From positions 1 to 28,346 of the IMG/VR virus record IMGVR_UViG_3300027784_000025: a DNA stretch of 28,346 bases, one strand, 5' to 3'. The stretch is from a virus. Made by a program: the position numbers and the translations under genes. Position 1 is the stretch's first letter. The number at the start of each line of letters is the position of its first letter. A model generated the notes under the pieces. It did not search any database. It was not told the DNA's origin and saw only the letters and a program-made list of their open reading frames with translations. This document shows positions 22,178 through 28,346 of the stretch, piece by piece.

Positions 22178-22732
22178 GTGGATGGCAAGGCGTTTTTGGG
22201 TGATGTGCAGATGTTGGTGGACAGTGAAAGCTTGGAAATGATAAACGAGATCACCGAAAAACCGGTGGAGCAGGGGCAGGAGGTAGCAGAGCACGTGCGC
22301 CACCTGCCCACCACTATATCCCTTTCCGGGGTTATTGCCGGTGAAGAAGCAAGCGAGCGGTTTGAAAAGTTGCAGGAATACCGGGACGAGGCTGAAGTCA
22401 TTAGCTTCGTAGGACGCCAGGTGTTGGATGATCTGGTGATCCAGTCGTTTTCTCCTACAGAGGACAACCAGATCCTGGATGGATTCCGCTTCACGATTGT
22501 GCTGAAGCAGATCCGCCGGGCCGAGGTACGCCGTGAGGAAATTGCGATACCGGAGGTGGCTCCGGAGGTGGCAGAGGAAGCAGACAAGGGGCGGGACGTA
22601 GCGCAAGATGCAGAAGAGTTGGATGATATGGATGATGGGCGCCGCCGTAGTGTGGCACGGAAGATTTGGGACGGCGTTAGTGAAGGCGAGTTGCGGAACC
22701 TGATTAGCGACACTTTAGAAGGTGATGAGTGA
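22178..22732 (+). CDS. Baseplate/tail hub protein (Dit-like)
   Basis: A 184-residue protein following the tape measure. It has an N-terminal beta domain with INEITEKPVEQGQEVAEHVR and LPTTISLSGVIAGEEASERF, then a strand-helix-strand pattern ending FTIVLKQIRRAEV. This phrase set resembles the Dit-like/hub proteins placed here in many Gram-positive myophages. The C-terminal 60 residues are an acidic, helical, probably flexible tail. GTG 22178 follows AGGAGGTGAT. The stop overlaps the next ATG (TGATG). Confidence 0.7.
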   Translation: MDGKAFLGDVQMLVDSESLEMINEITEKPVEQGQEVAEHVRHLPTTISLSGVIAGEEASERFEKLQEYRDEAEVISFVGRQVLDDLVIQSFSPTEDNQILDGFRFTIVLKQIRRAEVRREEIAIPEVAPEVAEEADKGRDVAQDAEELDDMDDGRRRSVARKIWDGVSEGELRNLISDTLEGDE

Positions 22733-23085
22733 TGCGTTACATTGCTGTCGACAAGGAAGCGATTCCGTACCGCACTCGTATCCGTTTGGATGGACGGACG
22801 TTTACGCTGGTGTTTCACTATAATACCGACGGTGACTTCTTCACGGTGGATATTTCTCGGGGCGACTTTGTGTCTTATGGCAACAAGCTTGTTTTGGATA
22901 GGCCGTTGTTGCGCTTTCTGAAGCCTGGTATGCCTGACTGTGTCCTGTTGCCACTGGCTGAGGACGCAGGCGTTACCCGGGTTGGCTGGAACGAATTGGG
23001 TGAAAACGTCTTTCTGTACCTGTTTTGTGAAGATGCGATACGCCGGTTAGTGGAGGCGATAGATCGTGAAGCTTTGGATTCGTGA
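22732..23085 (+). CDS. Baseplate plug-like protein
   Basis: A 117-residue protein with a beta-rich pattern: an N-terminal strand (YIAVDKEAIPYRTRIRLDGR), then FTLVFHYNTDGDFFTVDISR, GNKLVLDRPLLRFL and a C-terminal helix. The YN...FTVDI phrase resembles a small baseplate plug family known from simple contractile phages. It likely sits between hub and spike. ATG 22732 shares a base with the preceding stop; the end overlaps the next gene by 20 bases. Confidence 0.65.
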   Translation: MRYIAVDKEAIPYRTRIRLDGRTFTLVFHYNTDGDFFTVDISRGDFVSYGNKLVLDRPLLRFLKPGMPDCVLLPLAEDAGVTRVGWNELGENVFLYLFCEDAIRRLVEAIDREALDS

Positions 23086-23848
23086 AATCGAGGTACAGAC
23101 GGGCGGTTTGACCTTCCATTCCGATGATGTATTTATTACTTTCCAACTGCCGTTTGACGATAGTGCTGAGCCGAATACCGGCGAGGTGGTGCTCTTTAAT
23201 TTAAGCGATGATTCCCTGAACCAACTGCGTTCCGAAGAAGAGATCATCGTCAAAGCAGGCTATGAAGGTGATGCCGGTGTGATCTTCTTGGGTGTTGTGG
23301 AACGGGTCTGGTCGCAATGGGAGCGGGCAGATCGTTTGGTACGCTTGTCTGTGGGCGATGCTTCAGATCGCTGGTTTGAGGGTATTATCAGCCAATCCTT
23401 CCCGCCCGGTGTGCAGGCTTCGGAAGTGGCCCAAGCGTTGCTGGACGAGTTTGGCTTAGAAGTTGGTATGCTGGATTTGCCGGAAGATATTGAATACAAA
23501 CGCGGATATTCGGCTGAAGGGGCGTTAAAAGACGAATTGAAGCGATTAGCCAAGGATTGTGGAGCGAAGTTGCATATCACGCAGGGCACGGTCTATATGC
23601 ACGCACCGGAGGAAGGCACGGAAATGGTCACGGTGTTGAATCCCGAAACGGGTCTGGTGTTTTCCCCGGAACGACTCGAAGATGAGGAAGAGGGCTGGAA
23701 CGTCACGAGCTTGCTTAACCATCGAATACAGCCTGATGTACGGGTTAAAGTGGAAAGCGAAGCGATTAGCGGGACTTTTCGGGTGCGGAGCGGGGCACAC
23801 GTATGTAATGAGGCAGACTTTCTTACGCAAATGGAGGTGGTGGAGTGA
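23066..23848 (+). CDS. Baseplate hub protein (gp27/XkdQ-like)
   Basis: A 260-residue protein with the fold order of the trimeric hub proteins: beta barrels separated by a short helical segment. Recognisable pieces include VVLFNLSDDSLNQLR, a VIVKAGYEGDAGVIFLG-like barrel strand (residues about 61-77), the helical ALLDEFGLEVG, and a LKRLAKDCGAKLHITQGTVY block with TVLNPETGLV after it. GTG 23066 has GGAGG at 23052-23056. Its last codons overlap the spike start (GTGA). It should sit at the tube tip and hold the spike. Confidence 0.8.
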   Translation: MKLWIREIEVQTGGLTFHSDDVFITFQLPFDDSAEPNTGEVVLFNLSDDSLNQLRSEEEIIVKAGYEGDAGVIFLGVVERVWSQWERADRLVRLSVGDASDRWFEGIISQSFPPGVQASEVAQALLDEFGLEVGMLDLPEDIEYKRGYSAEGALKDELKRLAKDCGAKLHITQGTVYMHAPEEGTEMVTVLNPETGLVFSPERLEDEEEGWNVTSLLNHRIQPDVRVKVESEAISGTFRVRSGAHVCNEADFLTQMEVVE

Positions 23849-24708
23849 GTCATACGGTTGGATTTGTTGAGGATTTTATCGAAAATACGTTAAGCCGCCT
23901 CCATACGGCGATGATGGGCAAAATCGAGAAGTTTGATCCGGAAGCGATGAAGGCTGACGTCCAGCTTTTGGTCAAACGCAAGTATAAGAAGCACGAAGCG
24001 GCTTCTTATCCCTTACTGCAGGAAGTGCCCGTGATGACTGTGAAAACGGGTGCCTTTGTTGTGCGGCCGCCGTATCAGAAGGGCGACTTGGTGATGGTGC
24101 TATTCGCAGAGCGGGAGATCGATGCTGTGGTGCAGGAGGGCACGGAGGAAGAGCCGGTAAGCAAACGCCGCCACGCCTTGGAAGATGCTGTCGTTATTGG
24201 TGGCTGGATGCCGTTTTCCGAAGATCTACCGGAGGATAACGCCGATGATCTGGTGATTGCTAGAACGGACTTTTCAGCCCGCATTGTGATCCAGAAGGAT
24301 GACAACAAGGTACACATACAGACAGACGGGCCTGTTCTCGTTGAAGCGGAAGAGGACGTAGAGGTGAAAACCGAGGGTGACGCTATCGTTGAAGCTGAGG
24401 GCGACGTGAAGGTAGAAGCAGACGGCGAGGCAGTGATAGAAGCTGCGGACGATGTAACCGTTGAAGCTGGTGGCGATGCGACTGTTACGGCTTCTGGCGA
24501 GGCTCTGTTGGAAGCTGGTGGCGATGCGATAGTAGAAGGCTCTAGTGTCCTTCTCGGCGCAAGTGCGGGCGAAGCGGCGGTCTTAGGCGATTCTCTGTTG
24601 GCATGGTTGAATGGTCATACACACTCGCATCCTGAAGGCCCGACCGGTAGCCCGCAACAGGACGCGGGCGATGATCTGGTGAGCGGCAAGGTAGAGGTGG
24701 AGGACTAA
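23845..24708 (+). CDS. Baseplate spike (gp5/Mu gp45-like), OB-fold plus beta-helix
   Basis: A 287-residue membrane-piercing spike. Residues about 20-125 are an OB-fold-like domain (KADVQLLVKRKYKK, KGDLVMVLFAER). Residues about 164-243 are ten consecutive 8-residue repeats of the type VxVEAxGD, which form an intertwined triple beta-helix. The tip has HTHSHPEGPTG (258-268), a histidine cluster as in the metal-tipped spikes of Mu and P2-type phages, where iron is held by HxH. The repeat turns end in acidic residues. No lysozyme domain is present. GTGA overlap with the hub gene; the stop overlaps the next ATG. Confidence 0.88.
   Translation: MSHTVGFVEDFIENTLSRLHTAMMGKIEKFDPEAMKADVQLLVKRKYKKHEAASYPLLQEVPVMTVKTGAFVVRPPYQKGDLVMVLFAEREIDAVVQEGTEEEPVSKRRHALEDAVVIGGWMPFSEDLPEDNADDLVIARTDFSARIVIQKDDNKVHIQTDGPVLVEAEEDVEVKTEGDAIVEAEGDVKVEADGEAVIEAADDVTVEAGGDATVTASGEALLEAGGDAIVEGSSVLLGASAGEAAVLGDSLLAWLNGHTHSHPEGPTGSPQQDAGDDLVSGKVEVED
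24334..24573 (+). repeat. Ten 24-bp coding repeats (octads) of the spike beta-helix
   Basis: These 240 bases encode residues 164-243. Each octad is a hydrophobic-x-hydrophobic-Glu/Lys pattern followed by an acidic or Gly-rich turn, for example VEVKTEGD, AIVEAEGD, VTVEAGGD and ALLEAGGD. The codons drift from octad to octad, so selection is on the protein and the array is probably old. The last two octads lose the acidic turn, which marks the transition to the tip. Confidence 0.85.
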
Positions 24709-25070
24709 TGCGGACATTAGAAGTGACAAACGGCGATTTGGTGTTTGATAGTAACATGGAACTGCGTATGGTCGACGGCGTGGACGAGAAGGTGCAGTCG
24801 GTCGAAATCCTTTTGGGGACGCCCCGAGGGCAGTACTTCCTTAATACCCGCCACGGGCTGAATTACGACCCTTTGCTGGTGAAACAGCCTGACCTGGAAC
24901 GAGTACGAGCGGAGATCTTGCGGGCGTTTCGCCAAAGTCCGCGGATCGAGGAAGTTCTGGAATTAGATGTGGAGTTTGATCGCGAAGAACGGCGGCTGTA
25001 CGCTGATTTCAAGATCCGCATGGAAGGTGACACGGTTGTTGAAAGAGAGGGGGTCGAGTTGATTGGCTGA
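24708..25070 (+). CDS. Baseplate wedge protein, gp25/XkdS-like (DUF2634)
   Basis: A 120-residue protein with the gp25-like lysozyme-related fold: GDLVFDSNMELRMVDGVDE, the QSVEILLGTPRGQYFLNTRHG stretch around residues 30-50, and a YDPLLVKQPDLERVRAEILR helix. Despite the name no lytic activity is implied; it triggers sheath assembly on the baseplate. The start ATG 24708 overlaps the previous stop (TAATG), and the end overlaps the next gene by 8 bases. Confidence 0.85.
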   Translation: MRTLEVTNGDLVFDSNMELRMVDGVDEKVQSVEILLGTPRGQYFLNTRHGLNYDPLLVKQPDLERVRAEILRAFRQSPRIEEVLELDVEFDREERRLYADFKIRMEGDTVVEREGVELIG

Positions 25071-26247
25071 TTTTGGCTTAGGCCGCGACGGCTTTAAGCG
25101 TAAACGGTATGAGGACAGTATAACGAGTATGGAAGGCAGGGCTCGCTCCCTCTTCGGTAGTAACGTGAATTTGTCTGAACGCTCGCCACTGGGTATTATA
25201 TTCCAGGTGACGGCGTTTTTTATTGCGCAGGTTTGGACGGTAGCCGAACGGGTGTATAACAGTGCATTTGTGGATACAGCAGAAGGCGAAACCCTGGATT
25301 ATGTGGGTGCATATATCGGTATTCGCCGTTTGGACGCGTTACCTGCCACGGGCGAAGTGGAATTCACAGGGGATGATGGTACGGATATCAGTGAAGGCTT
25401 TCAGGTGGCAACAGAAGAGGGCGTGAAATTTGCTACCACAGAGGCAGGAACGATTTCTGGTGGCTCTGTGACGTTGCCTGTGGAGGCTGTGGAGCCAGGA
25501 GCGGATGGAAACCTACAGGCGGATACTGTGACCGAAGTGGTGAACCCGTTGGCGGGTATTGACTCTGTGACGAACCCCGAGGAAATGACCGGTGGACGGG
25601 AGCAGGAAACGGATCCGGAATTCCGGGAGCGGTATCGCGACTCTGTGGCTGGCACAAAGGCTTCGACACTGGAAGCAATCCGGGCCCGGCTTTTGAAAGT
25701 CACGGGTGTACGCACGGCGATTGTCTTGGAAAACAACACGATGGAAACTGTGGATGGAAGGCCGCCGAAGTCGTTTGAGCCGGTTTGCCTGGGCGGTGAA
25801 CCGGAGGAAATTGCCGAGGCGATCTTTGAAACCCGGGCCGCAGGGATTGCTACACACGGCGACGAGGAAGCGATTGCAGAAGATGTGGCGGGCAGAGAGT
25901 ACACTATCAAGTTTTCCTATGCTGACGAGATTGATCTTCACGTCTCGATGACTCTGACGACGGATGAGCGGTTCCCGGAAGAGGGCGAAGATCTTATCGT
26001 TTCTGCTTTGGTTCAGCTTATCGGTGGAGAGGACAAAGACGGCGAGATCTATGCCGGTCTTGGTATGAACGAAGATGTGTCTTATACGAAAGTGGTGTCT
26101 GCTGTTTATTCGGCTCCGGGTATTGTGGACGCGGACGTGGATATATCCGATGACGGTGAGTCGTTTAATAAGCAGAATATAGAAACCGACGAAACGGAAG
26201 TAGCAGAATTGCACTATGACAACGTGGTGATCGAGTATGCTGACTAA
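25063..26247 (+). CDS. Baseplate J-like protein
   Basis: A 394-residue wedge protein of the gpJ/gp6 family. An N-terminal helical part (NLSERSPLGIIFQVTAFFI) leads to AEGETLDYVGAYIGIRR, an inserted beta domain (about 98-165), and the conserved block TDPEFRERYRDSVAGTKAST, then VRTAIVLENNT. A C-terminal ferredoxin-like region ends in VVIEYAD. It joins spike hub and fibres and moves at contraction. The start TTG 25063 has GAGAGGGGG upstream. Overlaps the next gene by 11 bases. Confidence 0.88.
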   Translation: MADFGLGRDGFKRKRYEDSITSMEGRARSLFGSNVNLSERSPLGIIFQVTAFFIAQVWTVAERVYNSAFVDTAEGETLDYVGAYIGIRRLDALPATGEVEFTGDDGTDISEGFQVATEEGVKFATTEAGTISGGSVTLPVEAVEPGADGNLQADTVTEVVNPLAGIDSVTNPEEMTGGREQETDPEFRERYRDSVAGTKASTLEAIRARLLKVTGVRTAIVLENNTMETVDGRPPKSFEPVCLGGEPEEIAEAIFETRAAGIATHGDEEAIAEDVAGREYTIKFSYADEIDLHVSMTLTTDERFPEEGEDLIVSALVQLIGGEDKDGEIYAGLGMNEDVSYTKVVSAVYSAPGIVDADVDISDDGESFNKQNIETDETEVAELHYDNVVIEYAD

Positions 26248-26860
26248 GATGCTGAACCGTATGACTGCGAACTATGACCGGCGGGAGACAAGTAACCTCG
26301 GGCGTTTAATTCGTGTTGTGTCTGAAGAGATCGAAGAAGTGCAGGATACAGTACTGAGGACGGAGCTTTGGCGGGATTTGCGGGAAGCCCGGGGTAAAAC
26401 CTTGGATCGCATTGGTGGAAACGTCCAGCAGTACCGTGGGACGGCGACAGACGAGATTTATCGTATTCTGATCCGCAGTAAGATTGCCCGTAACCAAAGC
26501 ACAGGCGATATGAATACGATCTTGGAAATCCTGGCGACGGCTTTGGATTCTTCCCCGGATGAATTTGAGGTGGAAGAACGACCGGAGGATGAACCGGCTT
26601 CTATACGGTTCTCCGACGTGGATATCGAGGCGATTAACAGGGCCGGGATGACGAGTGAGCAGTTCGTTACTTTGGCGAGCCAAACGGTGGCTTGCGGTAT
26701 CAACGTTAGAACCGTTATGGTGATTGGCACGTTTCAGTTAGCGGATGGCGATGAAGTGCAAACGGATGACGAAGCTGGTTTCTCGGATGAGGATCAAGAA
26801 ATCGGCGGGTATTGGAGCGAGGTATTTGCTCCTGGATATGATTGGGACGTACCCCTCTAA
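26237..26860 (+). CDS. Tail protein I-like / baseplate wedge protein
   Basis: A 207-residue protein in the gpI position between the J-like and fibre genes. The helical N-terminus (SNLGRLIRVVSEEIEEVQDT) precedes LREARGKTLDRIGGNVQQYR, then DEIYRILIRSKIARNQSTGD and NTILEILATAL, a pattern seen in phage tail proteins of this slot in Gram-positive myophages. The C-terminal 60 residues are acidic and aromatic-rich and probably contact the fibre. The start ATG 26237 (also 26249) overlaps the J-like gene. Confidence 0.8.
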   Translation: MLTKMLNRMTANYDRRETSNLGRLIRVVSEEIEEVQDTVLRTELWRDLREARGKTLDRIGGNVQQYRGTATDEIYRILIRSKIARNQSTGDMNTILEILATALDSSPDEFEVEERPEDEPASIRFSDVDIEAINRAGMTSEQFVTLASQTVACGINVRTVMVIGTFQLADGDEVQTDDEAGFSDEDQEIGGYWSEVFAPGYDWDVPL

Positions 26861-26872
26861 GGAGGCTTATAA

Positions 26873-28315
26873 ATGGCTTATAATGAGGATCTCCCGAGGT
26901 GGGAGAATGAGGGCGTTGAGCCACCCGAGAGTAAGAAGGAAGAAGGCTGGGAAGTAGAAGAGAAGCCTCCGGCCTCGTGGTTTAACTGGCTCTTCAACCG
27001 TATCTATGAATCCCTTAAAGAACTACGGGAGAAGGCGCAGACGAAAGAAGATGCCGAGAGTGATTTGCAGGAAGCGAAAGACTACACGGATGATCACAAA
27101 GAACGGGATACCGATGTGCATGGCGTTGATGAGGGCACGGTCGAAAGCACTGTAGGAGCGCAGGCCAAAGCGGATAATGCTGAAACCGCCGCGAAGGAAT
27201 ATACGGATGATCACGAAGATCGAACCGACAATCCGCACGACGTGGATCATACGCAAGTGAATCCGGAAGGGGCCAGTGATGGTTCCAGCACAACGCAGAA
27301 TAAGCACATTGCGGATATTGACTATCGAAACTGGGAAAACCACCGGAGTGATGAAGAGAACCCGCATAACGTAACGGCTGAGCAGACGGGTGCTGTGGGC
27401 ACAGATCACTTGGATGACACAGATAACCCGCACGAAGTCGATCATACGCAGGTGTCTGCGGAAGGTGCTTCTGAAGGCACAAGTACGACACAGGATAAGC
27501 ATATATCTGATGCTGACTACAGCAACTGGGAAGATCACCGAAGTGATGAAGAGAACCCGCATAATGTCACGGCGGAACAAACGGGTGCTGTGGGCACGGA
27601 TCACTTAGACGATACGGACAATCCACACGAGGTGGATCATGGGCAAGTTGAACCGCCCGCGGTGTCTGAAGGAACCAGTACAACACGGGACAAGCATATT
27701 TCCGATGCTGATTATACGAACTGGGAAGATCACCGGGCCGCGACGGATAATCCGCATGGTGTTACGAAGTCGCAAGTTGGCTTAGGAAGTGTGGACAACT
27801 ATTCCCGAAGCCATTATGACAGTCGTTATCTGCGGGAATCCAACAACCTGTCGGACTTGGATAATGCTTCCAGTGCCCGCTCTAACTTGGGTTTAGCGTC
27901 TGTGGCTTCTTCGGGCAGTTATAATGATTTGAGTAATGTTCCGTCAGAATTCCCGCCAGAGAGCCATAACCATTCTGCTGATGATATTACTAGCGGAGAA
28001 TTGTCTTGGGATCGCGTGCCGGAACGTGTGTATACGGATTATTATTATGGTGACGGAGAAACGGAGTGGAAAAATGTAGCTCTTGATGGGACGGACGATC
28101 CTCCTATTTTAGTTACTATTGGGTCGTCTACGACCTTGACCATTATGCCAGGCTCTCATTCCAGCCCTGGCGGCGGTTGGACTTTCGACACTTCCGGAAA
28201 CATTACGGCTAGTGGTAGTGTAGGCGTCCATGCGTGGGATCAAACGGTCAGGATAAATGAATCTCATGGAAACGAAGATGACACTCCTTACACAATTACT
28301 GCATTCTATAAGTAG
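26873..28315 (+). CDS. Tail fibre protein with long NPHxV repeats
   Basis: A 480-residue fibre-type protein. The N-terminus (about 1-60) is acidic and includes a helix (SWFNWLFNRIYESLKEL), likely anchoring to the baseplate. Residues 120-310 hold two complete 65-residue repeats and a partial third, each with NPHEVDHTQV, TSTTQDKHISDADY, NPHNVTAEQTGAVG and LDDTD. The shaft continues with YDSRYLRESNNLSDL, typical of fibres, and HNHSADDI. The final 100 residues form a Gly/Ser/Asp-rich tip, where receptor binding is expected. AAGGAGG precedes ATG 26873. The downstream end is close to the window edge, so any chaperone gene is not visible. Confidence 0.88.
   Translation: MAYNEDLPRWENEGVEPPESKKEEGWEVEEKPPASWFNWLFNRIYESLKELREKAQTKEDAESDLQEAKDYTDDHKERDTDVHGVDEGTVESTVGAQAKADNAETAAKEYTDDHEDRTDNPHDVDHTQVNPEGASDGSSTTQNKHIADIDYRNWENHRSDEENPHNVTAEQTGAVGTDHLDDTDNPHEVDHTQVSAEGASEGTSTTQDKHISDADYSNWEDHRSDEENPHNVTAEQTGAVGTDHLDDTDNPHEVDHGQVEPPAVSEGTSTTRDKHISDADYTNWEDHRAATDNPHGVTKSQVGLGSVDNYSRSHYDSRYLRESNNLSDLDNASSARSNLGLASVASSGSYNDLSNVPSEFPPESHNHSADDITSGELSWDRVPERVYTDYYYGDGETEWKNVALDGTDDPPILVTIGSSTTLTIMPGSHSSPGGGWTFDTSGNITASGSVGVHAWDQTVRINESHGNEDDTPYTITAFYK
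27230..27802 (+). repeat. Direct repeats of 195 bp in the fibre gene (two full, one partial)
   Basis: Unit 1 is 27230-27424, unit 2 is 27425-27619, and a diverged partial unit 3 is 27620-27802. The first two units are both 65 codons. Near-identical residues run over HRSDEENPHNVTAEQTGAVG and GTDHLDDTD. DNA-level identity is less than protein identity, with many synonymous changes (for example cataacgtaacg versus cataatgtcacg). The array is therefore not a very recent copy, but recombination between units 1 and 2 could still change fibre length. Confidence 0.85.
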
Positions 28316-28325
28316 TTGATTAGAT

Positions 28326-28344
28326 GGGACTTAAAAGAAATCCC
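28326..28344 (+). terminator. Weak hairpin after the fibre gene, possibly a cut-off terminator
   Basis: Ten bases after the fibre stop, GGGA 28326-28329 pairs with TCCC 28341-28344 and TT 28331-28332 with AA 28338-28339, around a C/A mismatch and an AAAAG loop. The window stops two bases later, so a T-tract cannot be judged. It may be a terminator or the start of the next regulatory region; evidence is slim. Confidence 0.25.
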
Positions 28345-28346
28345 GC

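Noticed and set aside
21736-22818. Minus-strand frame of 360 codons
   Set aside because: It lies opposite the end of the tape measure, the hub gene and the plug-like gene. Its translation is Ser/Arg-rich with no motif, and no minus-strand ribosome binding site or neighbouring gene supports it.
27230-27802. Regular repeats that might be a CRISPR array
   Set aside because: The 195-bp units are contiguous without unique spacers, stay in frame and encode a known type of fibre motif.
1-28346. Insertion sequences, integrase or attachment sites
   Set aside because: No transposase, integrase or excisionase motif was found, and gene order is uninterrupted from the terminase genes to the fibre. Whether this is a lytic phage or a prophage cannot be decided from the window.

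Overview
The window is one continuous, tightly packed, entirely plus-strand stretch of a tailed bacteriophage (or prophage) genome with a contractile, myovirus-type tail. Neighbouring genes mostly touch or overlap (ATGA, GTGA, TGATG and TAATG junctions), ribosome binding sites are strong AGGAGG types, and GTG/TTG starts are common in the structural region. No minus-strand gene is convincing. The host is inferred, not shown. The anaerobic ribonucleotide reductase points to an anaerobe. The SPP1-like portal, the scaffold and head-tail connector types and the ribosome binding sites point to Bacillota. The very Asp/Glu-rich virion proteins suggest a salty environment.

Layout: (1) 1-2479, small early/middle genes: three successive CxxC zinc-ribbon proteins (one only 36 aa), a PDDEXK nuclease, a MazG-like NTP pyrophosphohydrolase, an unknown protein and a sigma-70 region-4-like regulator. 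(2) 2480-4871, a GC-rich leader with a possible three-way junction, then nrdG and nrdD. (3) 4883-8522, a one-helix micropeptide, a metallophosphoesterase, unknown small genes, an HNH nuclease, a small HExxH protein, a ParB-like protein and a GT-A-type glycosyltransferase that may modify DNA. (4) 8538-12545, packaging and portal: TerS, TerL, SPP1 gp6-like portal, Mu F/SPP1 gp7-like protein. (5) 12546-16709, an untranslated leader, scaffold, major capsid protein, candidate decoration protein and the connector series. (6) 16706-22166, sheath, tube, a tail chaperone with an apparent +1 (or -2) programmed frameshift, and a 1092-aa tape measure. (7) 22178-28315, baseplate: hub, plug, beta-helical spike, gp25-like, J-like, I-like and a repeat-rich tail fibre.

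Working together: the early genes look set to supply deoxynucleotides without oxygen, clean up nucleotides, process DNA and perhaps mark it by glycosylation. The sigma-like protein may switch on late genes. The rest builds the particle in canonical order from packaging to fibre. Lysis genes, integrase, replisome and tRNAs are absent from the window.

Most noteworthy: the frameshift at CTT-AGG in the tail chaperone, the structured RNA candidate before nrdG, the ParB-glycosyltransferase pair, and a domain shared by the protein after the capsid gene and the tail sheath.
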